A stretch of 64,000 bases of DNA, from NCBI GenBank assembly GCA_963682025.1, contig OY821518.1:148855442-148919441 (forward strand). The letters are read 5' to 3'. A program made the position numbers and the translations under genes. The notes beneath the pieces were generated by a model. It worked only from the letters and a program-made list of their open reading frames with translations, made no database searches and had not been told where the DNA came from. This DNA is from Cordilura impudica. Taxonomy: Eukaryota; Arthropoda; Insecta; Diptera; Scathophagidae. Below are positions 57,148 through 64,000 of the stretch, one piece after another (the stretch's first letter is position 1; every line of letters starts with the position of its first letter).

Positions 57148-59869
57148 GTAAGAGCTCAAAGACTGGATGCAGCAACTTTATGCGCAAAATCGTCGAATGA
57201 AACTGAGCTTTTGTTAATGGCAGCAGATATGTCAACGCGCAAAGAAGGCAAGAGTGTTTTAGCGGCGGTCTGCCAGTAGTCCTCAAAAAGTTTCGAAGGT
57301 GCGTAAAACACTGAAAATGGCCGATAAGGATCCTAAACCTCTATCTGAACTTGAAGCTCTAGCCTTTATACTTGAAAACAATTTTACAAAACAACAATAT
57401 ATTAACATATACCAACTAAATAAGTCAATAAATAGCGACATATATCCTTCTTATGTTAAAGTTCTGGCATACAAAAATCTTTGTGGGCTAAGTGGAATTA
57501 CTGAATGTGAGAAAACTGCAAAAGTGTCTTTACAGTCTCTTTTACAAAACACTGCCCAGTGAATTGTTGAGTTGCTAAAAGACTACATTCCCGTTTTGTT
57601 GCCACCTAAAGCTGCACTAGATGTAAATGCAACTCTCATTCTTAGCTATGGATTTGACAGCTGTACAGGCCACTCCAATTACAAGAAGCAATTTTTGGAA
57701 AATGACAACTCTGAAGATGACTCTTCTTTGTTTGCAACGACGTTAGTTCCTCTTCGTTTGGTTACTTCAAGCGGGGAAATAATCTGGAGCAATTCTATGC
57801 CAAAATCAGTGAGATTTTGTAGGCCACTCAAACTTGAGTTTGTGAAAGAGACTAAACCAGTCGTGTTAAATGAAGATAAAATCATAAGGCAAGAGATTTC
57901 GCAGTTGCAACCACGCGTATTTCGATTGATGGATAACCATAAAATTAATTGTCGATTTTCGTATGCATTATACCTTGATTGATGGTAAAATATAAAATAT
58001 TTTGACCGAAACAAAGTCTTTTCAATCGTGTCCTGTTTGTGGAGCTAATCAAAGCGTTTTTTAAAAAGAGAAAGATTTTCGAGCCCCTGTTTTTCAACCA
58101 AAAAAGTAGTCACTTAAGTAAGGGATCAGTCCTCTTCATTGCAAAATCCGCTTTTTTGAGTTTCTTCTTAATGCATGCTACAGACTTGAAAGAAGAAAAT
58201 GGCAAATACGTGATGAGGGTGAGGAAGCGGTTGCATTTCGAAAGAAGCATATACAGCAGGTGTTTTTAACTAAAATGGGACTAAGAGTTTATATGCCAAA
58301 AACAGGAGGTTTTGGTGGCAGTAACGACGGCAACACAGCTCGCCGAGCTTTTGAAAATATAGAGCTATTTTCTTCAATTACCGGAATTGATGTTGATTTG
58401 ATCTACAATTTAAAAATAATTGTAATCGCGCTATCATGTCAGTTGCAAATCGACCTCGATTAATTTGAGCAGTTTTGTTTTCAAACTGGCAACATGATAC
58501 ATGAAAAATATCCTTGGTTACCTATGACGCCCCACAGTGCACAAAGTGCTTGTGCATAAAAAGCAAATAATGGAAAATGCAGAGCTTCCCTTAGGAGTTT
58601 TAAGTGAGGAGGTTTCTGAGTCGCGCCATAGACTGTACAAATCAGACAGACTGAATCACGCAAGGAAAGATAATCGTCAACACAACCTTGCAGATGTTTT
58701 CCATCGCGTATTAGATTCTTCTGATCCATTAATATCAAGTATCTATTTAAGTAAGAGAGCTTGCTACAAATATAAACAAACACTCCCACAGAAAGTATTG
58801 TCACTATTAATGAACACAACTGATGATAAAAACTCCGACACAAAATTGGAATCTGATTCTGAATCTGAATCAGAAGAATATAAAGACTTTGAATATTAAT
58901 AAATAAAATGTGCTGATATTAAAATTCATTTGTTTTACTTATAAGCATTTAAGTTCCTCTTTTTCAATTGTATAGAAATTTAGCAGCTTTTTAAAAAAAT
59001 GTCCCCCACATTGGGTCCGCCATTTTGTTTTTTAAAAATCTGACTTCAAATTTGAAATCAGCGACCGCAAAAACCTTAAGGTGTAAGTTTTATGCACATT
59101 GGATGCCTCCTTCATACAAATGCCAAGTTTTCTACGATTATGACCAATGTGCACAGGTAGCGCCGAAAGTTAAATAGAAACGTTTTATGCTGATATATCT
59201 GGAGTTTTAAAATTGACAAAATTTTTTTTTTTTGGTTGGGAGAACGAAACGATCGTGTTGATCGATTAATATAATTTTACAAAGAATATGGTTTTAAAAT
59301 TACAAAAATGTTTTTTTCACTACCTCCCAGAAGATTGTACACTTGGATGTCGGCATTAGATAACACCCACAACATTGTACGTAACGAAATAGGTTATATA
59401 CTAAGAAATAAAAGTTTTTTTTCGTCAAACATCAATGCCAAAACATATCCTGGAGCAGATGTACGATCGGATCTCAATCTGATGTGTGCTAAATTGAGAA
59501 CAAAACTTTCTTCTGTGAAAAAATCAAAAAAGCATCTTCATTTAGATTTGGAAAAATTAAAAAACCCACAGGTTAAAGATTTTTAACATGAAAAATAACC
59601 GAAAACTTTTAGAATATGGTGAATATAGATTTAGACCCAATAGAACTGTGGGAGACGACATCGTCTATGTTAAACGGAATAACAAAGCGCAAAAAACAAA
59701 TGGATAACCGATAAAATACTTCTACTGATGAATGAAAGGAGAAAATACAGAAATAGTGACAATACGAGTATTGAATAAAATGTGGTGCATAGAAATCGAA
59801 CAACTACAAACTAATCATGGTGGTTTTAATCTATACAACAAGATAAAGGAGTGTGCAGTATCAGAAAAA

Positions 59870-60115
59870 ATTTGAATTCGTATGTTCTTCTAAAGGAATC
59901 TAATGAAATCATCTCAGAGGCGCCTGGCAAAAAAAAAATAGGATTACCAACACATGTTGCCGCCATTAATCCCCAAACCATAACTGAGCCTTCAACGTGT
60001 TTGACAGTGTTTATAACACAGTTTTCTTTGAAGGCTTCATTCTTAGCATGTCATATTTTTGGGGGGCTTCTTCGCTCCGAAAATTTCGAATTTGCTCTCG
60101 TCTGTATATAATATG
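59870..60115 (-). pseudogene. Tc1-like transposase fragment, minus strand
   Basis: The minus strand encodes YTDESKFEIFGAKKPPK with the first catalytic D, then in another frame VKHVEGSVMVWGLMAATCVG and NPIFFLPG. Similarity ends near 59870 where the RTE relic begins. Only the central part of the transposase is present. Confidence 0.8.
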
Positions 60116-60261
60116 TTTTATTTTTGTCTTATTTTTGTAATTTTTTTTTTTTTAATTCATAAGTTTTGTCTGATTTGACACGGATATGTATGGTTTCTTG
60201 TGTGGTATCCTTCCATGAAGGCCATTTTTGTGACGCGTAAAATCTGATCAAAAAAAAACAT

Positions 60262-60380
60262 ACCGCCATTAGAATTTACTCTCATGGGACTTTTACCTGA
60301 TATATGACAACCCCCCCATTCAGGTCGGCTAGAAATAACCACTTGAACATTACATGCTGTTATTTGTGAGTATGCATTAT
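60262..60380 (+). repeat. Dispersed repeat shared with 43955-44090
   Basis: Second copy of the repeat; it lies between two oppositely oriented Tc1 fragments. Confidence 0.6.
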
Positions 60381-60399
60381 TTTTTTGGTGTCAGTAAAA

Positions 60400-61460
60400 G
60401 AGAATCCCAAAATTACTGCTTCGCAAATTAGTTATAAAATCGGAAAACATGTCAGCACAGAATTTCCTGAGCATGCCCTGAAGATGGTCGCGTAGCACGT
60501 AAAAGCCATTCATTTCCGATGTCAACGGAAAAAAAACGTATGGACTTTTAAAATGAGTATTTAAACAAGGCTCCAGAATTTTGGGAACGGGTTTTATTTT
60601 CAGATGAAAGCAAGTATACCATTTTCGGCATTAAAGGAGAAGCGTTAGTTTGACAAGGGAGTGCTAAACACGTATTTATTGAGTCTATAATGGAACAAAT
60701 TGGATACATCTTAATATATAAAAACGTTGGTGCGTATGTTGGTACTCTAATAACTGTGGAACCACTAATGCTAGCGACTTCGTATTCATACCATATGTTC
60801 CTTTGGTTCTCCGATTTGCATAACTTTCTTTTGTACCTGATAGGTGGCGCTGGGGTCGAGATTTTCCCAAAAAATTTATTTACGGTCCAATTTAGCTCAA
60901 ATTCGCAACATATATTATGTACATAAAACTAAAGTTGCTGACAAAGTTTTTCACCTGTAGGTGGCGCTGGTGTTAAAATATTCAAGAAAACGTATATTTT
61001 TTTTCAGTCATATTCATAATATTATTAAATGCAATGTATTTAAGGATTTTCGAGGGAGTTCGTGCTTTACTTTTGCCCGACACTCGGTATTAAAATTTAG
61101 ATGCAATATAAAATCCAGATGTTTTCTTCGGGCCAGCAACGCGGACCGGACTCAGCTAGTAAACATATAAAAACGAAATATAAAACAAAGCGAATAACAA
61201 CTGGGCATTGGTGAAGATTTTTGGTTCCAACAGGATACTAAAAATCACTATCATAATCGCCCGATCATAAACCTATAGAGCATTTGTGGAACTTACTGGA
61301 GCGCATAAAATAACCTCAAAGGAAATGTTAAAAAGTGTCATTTTGGATAAGTGGAGTAAAATAAGTAAAAAGGATACTTTAAAACTGGATAAGTCGATGC
61401 CAAATCGGCCCACAGAGGTCTTAAAGTGCAAAGTTACTAAATTAAGCAATATTTAATGTA
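60400..61460 (+). pseudogene. Tc1-like transposase relic, split
   Basis: The first part shows RENPKITASQISYKIGKHVS (DNA-binding region), then WERVLFSDESKYTIFGIKGE with the first acid (to about 60700). The second part resumes at about 61190 with GEDFWFQQDTKNHYHN holding the second acid, then INL-SICGTYWSA-like sequence for the third region, and KSMPNRPTEVLKC-like C-terminus. A 451-bp Helitron-like element separates the two. Confidence 0.8.
60709..61159 (+). mobile_element. Helitron-like non-autonomous element, 451 bp
   Basis: It starts TCTTAATATATAAAA and ends ACTCAGCTAG. It lies between an A (60708) and a T (61160) without duplication, as Helitrons do. A GC-rich stretch GCAACGCGGACCGGACT precedes the CTAG end, where a hairpin is expected. 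TAGGTGGCGCTGG occurs twice inside (60841 and 60958). No coding sequence. Confidence 0.65.
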
Positions 61461-61475
61461 AATTTAGTTTTTGTA

Positions 61476-62781
61476 ACGGGTGATTTTTTTGAGGTTAGGA
61501 TTTTCATGCATTAGTATTTGACAGATCACGTGGGATTTCAGACATGGTGTCAAAGAGAAAGATGCTCAGTATGCTTTGACATTTCATCATGAATAGACTT
61601 ACTAACGAGCAACGCTTGCAAATCATTGAATTTTATTACCAAAATCAGTGTTCGGTTCGAAATGTGTTTCGCGCTTTACGTCCGATTTATGGTCTACATA
61701 ATCGACCAAGTGAGCAAACAATTAATGCGATTGTGACCAAGTTTCGCACTCAGTTTACTTTATTGGACATTAAACCAACCACACGAATGCGTACAGTGCG
61801 TACAGAAGAGAATATTGCGTCTGTTTCTGAGAGTGTTACTGAAGACCGTGAAATGTCGATTCGTCGCCGTTCGCAGCAATTGGGTTTGTGTTATTCGACC
61901 ACATGGAAGATTTTACGCAAAGATCTTGGTGTAAAACCGTATAAAATACAGCTCGTGCAAGAACTGAAGCCGAACGATCTGCCACAACGTCTAATTTTCA
62001 GTGAATGGGCCCTAGAAAAGTTGGCAGAAAATCCGCTTTTTTATCGACAAATTTTGTTCAGCGATGAGGCTCATTTCTGGTTGAATGGCTTCGTAAATAA
62101 GCAAAATTGCCGTATTTGGAGTGAAGAGCAACCAGAAGCCGTTCAAGAACTGCCCATGCATCCCGAAAAATGCACTGTTTGGTGTGGTTTGTACGCTGGT
62201 GGAATCATTGGACCGTATTTTTTCAAAGATGCTGTTGGACGCAACGTTACGGTGAATGGCGATCGCTATCGTTCGATGCTAACAAACTTTTTGTTGCCAA
62301 AAATGGAAGAACTGAACTTGGTTGATATGTGGTTTCAACAAGATGGCGCTACATGCCACACAGCTCGCGATTCTATGGCCATTTTGAGGGAAAACTTCGG
62401 AGAACAATTCATCTCAAGAAATGGACCGGTAAGTTGGCCACCAAGATCATGCGATTTGACGCCTTTAGACTATTTTTTGTGGGGCTACGTCAAGTCTAAA
62501 GTCTACAGAAATAAGCCAGCAACTATTCCAGCTTTGGAAGACAACATTTCCGAAGAAATTCGGGCTATTCCGGCCGAAATGCTCGAAAAAGTTGCCCAAA
62601 ATTGGACTTTCCGAATGGACCACCTAAGACGCAGCCGCGGTCAACATTTAAATGAAATTATCTTCAAAAAGTAAATGTCATGGACCAATCTAACGTTTCA
62701 AATAAAGAACCGATGAGATTTTGCAAATTTTATGCGTTTTTTTTTTAAAAAAAGTTATCAAGCTCTTAAAAAATCACCCGT
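61476..62781 (+). mobile_element. Mariner-type element, apparently intact, 1306 bp
   Basis: Inverted ends ACGGGTGATTTTTT at both sides, with TA at 61474-61475 and 62782-62783. An uninterrupted transposase occupies most of it. It inserted next to the end of a Tc1 relic. It is the least decayed element in the window. Confidence 0.95.
61589..62674 (+). CDS. Mariner-type transposase, complete
   Basis: 361 codons with no stop or shift. The protein would cut and paste the element 61476-62781 at TA sites in the nucleus. The N-terminal helix-turn-helix is in NEQRLQIIEFYYQNQCSVRN, and a second one lies around RRRSQQLGLCYSTTWKILRK. Catalytic acids are in ILFSDEAHFW, WFQQDGATCHTA and SCDLTPLDYFLWG. I count 36 residues between the second and third acids, not the 34 of classic mariners. 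The spacing and the CDLTPLDYFLWG motif resemble the rosa-like or DD37-type branch; the exact subfamily is uncertain. The ATG is 113 bp inside the left end and the stop about 107 bp before the right end. I chose this start because no in-frame ATG precedes it within the element. Confidence 0.95.
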   Translation: MNRLTNEQRLQIIEFYYQNQCSVRNVFRALRPIYGLHNRPSEQTINAIVTKFRTQFTLLDIKPTTRMRTVRTEENIASVSESVTEDREMSIRRRSQQLGLCYSTTWKILRKDLGVKPYKIQLVQELKPNDLPQRLIFSEWALEKLAENPLFYRQILFSDEAHFWLNGFVNKQNCRIWSEEQPEAVQELPMHPEKCTVWCGLYAGGIIGPYFFKDAVGRNVTVNGDRYRSMLTNFLLPKMEELNLVDMWFQQDGATCHTARDSMAILRENFGEQFISRNGPVSWPPRSCDLTPLDYFLWGYVKSKVYRNKPATIPALEDNISEEIRAIPAEMLEKVAQNWTFRMDHLRRSRGQHLNEIIFKK

Positions 62782-62783
62782 TA

Positions 62784-64000
62784 TTAACATGCATTTTTTT
62801 TTTTTTTACGTTTTTACCTGCTATTTAAAAAAATAATAATTTAATAATTAATAATTTATTACAAAAAAAAAAAAAAAAAACAATGATTCAACTTAGTTAA
62901 TTTTTTTTATCAAGTGTAGATAAGGTTTTAAAATTCCTATCCAGAGTATGATCACAGTACTTCTGGCTAGTTTCAAGTACTGGTCGGATTGAATGTGCCT
63001 TCCATTTGTCAACAATTAATATTCTTCTTTCTTCACAGAAAACAGTTGAAATGTAAACTAAACACATTTTTAAGAGGTTCAAAATGTTTTTATATAATTT
63101 ACTTTTCGGTATAATACCGCACAAATAGAATTTCTGAAATAGAATTATGGAAAAGCATTCGTATATAAGATGGATGTGGTTCTCAAGTATATTTCAAATA
63201 TTTTCGTTATTATTTATAATAAGCACTGACGAGAAACTTCAATTGCATCTTCAGAGGAGTGCAAATTAGTTAATCAATGAAGTAAAAGAGTCCTGCCAAC
63301 CGTGTAACTTAAAAAAAAATTTCTTTTATATGATTAATTTTTCAAATATGACACGTTTCTACGACCACTTAACAGAAGATATTACACTAACACTTTAAGA
63401 AGAAATCCACCCTTAAGAGCTGGATAGATTTGTATTTCAATGTGCTTAATTGGTTGTTGACGAAAGCAACACACGTCTAAGATATTTCAAAAGAAAAATC
63501 AAAGTGGATCGTGATTATGCCCTAAAAGATCGATAATTAGAAATCTTTTGCAGAAATTGTCCCATATAAGGAAACGTACGCACATGATTATGAAAAATTA
63601 TATTTTTAAACGCAGTCTACTTTAAACTATGTAGAACAACTATTTTAAAATTATTTTATATGTACACATTTTTCTAACAAATTAAACTTTCCATTAAATA
63701 TGCGTTTGTATTACAATGCGATGGCTGAAAAGCTGCTTGGCGTCTTTTAACTAAATATAAATTTCCATAGTTTGCATGCAAAGCACGATTTGTACATGTA
63801 GCTTACGATGATCGAAAACTCTTCCCACAAAAGGCTTGTTGTAGTTGTAATTATTTCCTTGAATAGTCGTCACCAAAACGTTTACTTCAACGATTTGTGT
63901 ACGTTTGTAGTGTGCTTACTAAACTTAAACTTTTAGTATTCAAGCAGGGCTTCGAAATAATTCTTTTTACTTTAAAAATCTTAACTAGTTTTTTTTTTTC
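62784..64000. other. No supported gene
   Basis: Poly-T and poly-A runs at 62797-62810 and 62862-62880. A minus-strand frame at 62897-63124 (75 codons, CEERRILIVDKWKAHSIRPV) is mildly protein-like but unplaced. From 63125 to the end I see only short broken frames. Confidence 0.35.

Larger units (their letters stand above)
54358..58899 (+). pseudogene. Putative transposase of the unnamed family, split by hAT
   Basis: First part at 54358-54709: KICKKAETWCKNVELRWQKV, then after a shift near 54615 EWLSEDTVIQTRKQPVSGRP. The hAT element interrupts it in the KSVRA codons. After 57156: QRLDAATLCAKSSNETELL, a LSELEALAFILENNFTKQQY block, DIYPSYVKVLAYKNLC, and LSYGFDSCTGHSNY with a likely catalytic D. 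LIDGKI and a CPVCG pair (near 57975-58035) follow in shifted frames, then SPLHCKIRFFEFLLN and the signature MGLRVYMPKTGGFGGSNDGN with TARRAFEN. The C-terminus has VLSEEVSESRHRLYKSDR and an acidic SESESEEYKDFEY end. Five or more frame breaks. A role as transposase is inferred from its place between inverted ends and from the family's distribution. Confidence 0.75.
53448..59152 (+). mobile_element. DNA transposon of an unnamed family, split by hAT
   Basis: Inverted ends GCACATTGGTCATA (53448) and TATGACCAATGTGC (59152). ACA lies on both sides (53445-53447 and 59153-59155), a likely 3-bp duplication. The inner end sequence TTTTTTGGCATT/AATGCCAAGTTTT is also inverted. One plus-strand gene fills it; without the nested hAT element it is about 3.26 kb. 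The family is widespread in insects to my knowledge, but I cannot give it a superfamily name. Confidence 0.8.
52560..59866 (+). mobile_element. RTE-type non-LTR retrotransposon, split by later insertions
   Basis: Retrotransposon sequence occupies 52560-52921, one copy of TTAA, 53425-53444, and 59153-59866. 52690-52921 encodes the endonuclease start: VRSLYES, VKEIKILQIDILGITETWLP, NSGKWELG and ISDRIMLMKLDAKP. Across the TTAA MITE the frame continues LIQSYAPT; across the second insertion it continues TGSAES and then IETFYADI. 59308-59586 holds the endonuclease C-terminal region (YTWMS, RNEIGYIL, YPGADVRSDLNLMCAKLR). 59590-59866 is the linker before reverse transcriptase (WCIEIEQLQTNHGGFN). The internal endonuclease segment is partly deleted, and the reverse transcriptase is absent. 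Confidence 0.85.

Noticed and set aside
62897..63124. Possible ribosomal-protein-like frame (ILIVDKWKAH)
   Set aside because: The resemblance is a few residues only and there is no supporting exon.
1..64000. CRISPR-like arrays, tRNA and rRNA genes
   Set aside because: The regular repeats found (179, 151, 122, 86 and 22 bp) have no unique spacers and lie in insect mobile elements. I saw no cloverleaf or rRNA sequence, though without a covariance search a diverged tRNA could be missed.

Overview
This window is AT-rich insect DNA and I read it as heterochromatin-like or intergenic sequence from a fly. The reasons are a mini-me/INE-1-type repeat with its (TA)n and (GTCY)n flanks, a Ty3/gypsy element with a 17.6/297-type tRNA-Ser primer site, Foldback elements, and many Tc1/mariner remnants. 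A calyptrate fly such as a blow fly or house fly is my guess; nothing here fixes the species. I found no rRNA, tRNA, CRISPR array or convincing complete host gene. The only possible host coding sequence is two open segments on the minus strand at 40.86-42.06 kb.

Almost everything recognisable is mobile DNA, much of it nested. From 0 to 6.2 kb, two oppositely oriented copies of a TTAA-site MITE flank a 122-bp minisatellite and a 3.36-kb transposon (1462-4819) with ~430-bp inverted repeats starting CACTG, a TAT duplication and a spliced transposase gene. From 7.0 to 13.3 kb lies a complete but decayed Ty3/gypsy element on the minus strand, flanked by CGCG and broken by a 753-bp insertion. From 13.4 to 18 kb come small palindromes, a Tc1 relic, a mini-me core, a 700-bp purine-rich simple repeat and older repeats. 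A 2.87-kb Foldback element with twelve 179-bp tandem units and a 9-bp target duplication occupies 18.79-21.66 kb. A pogo/Tigger element (24.66-26.93 kb) sits inside a second TA-inserted element (24.39-28.09 kb) that carries six copies of a 15-bp motif.

From 28.6 to 40.5 kb there are two non-LTR retrotransposon relics in opposite orientations, two Tc1 relics, and a second Foldback element with a 9-bp duplication and a terminus related to the first. From 44.4 to 48.3 kb a pair of matching inverted ends encloses four different MITEs and a Helitron helicase relic; a 242-bp deletion derivative of the same family lies at 48.9 kb inside a Tc1 relic.

The richest stack is 52.5-59.9 kb. An RTE-type retrotransposon was interrupted first by a TTAA MITE and, 20 bases on, by a 5.7-kb transposon of a family I cannot name. 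That transposon was then split by a 2.4-kb hAT element with an 8-bp duplication. Removing each insertion with one copy of its duplication brings the retrotransposon reading frame back into register.

From 59.9 to 62.8 kb there are two Tc1 relics, one carrying a small Helitron-like insertion, and then a mariner element with an uninterrupted 361-codon transposase, TA duplication and matching ends. It is the only element here that looks potentially functional. Many other transposase frames are broken at A homopolymers, so either decay or uncorrected read errors could be responsible.
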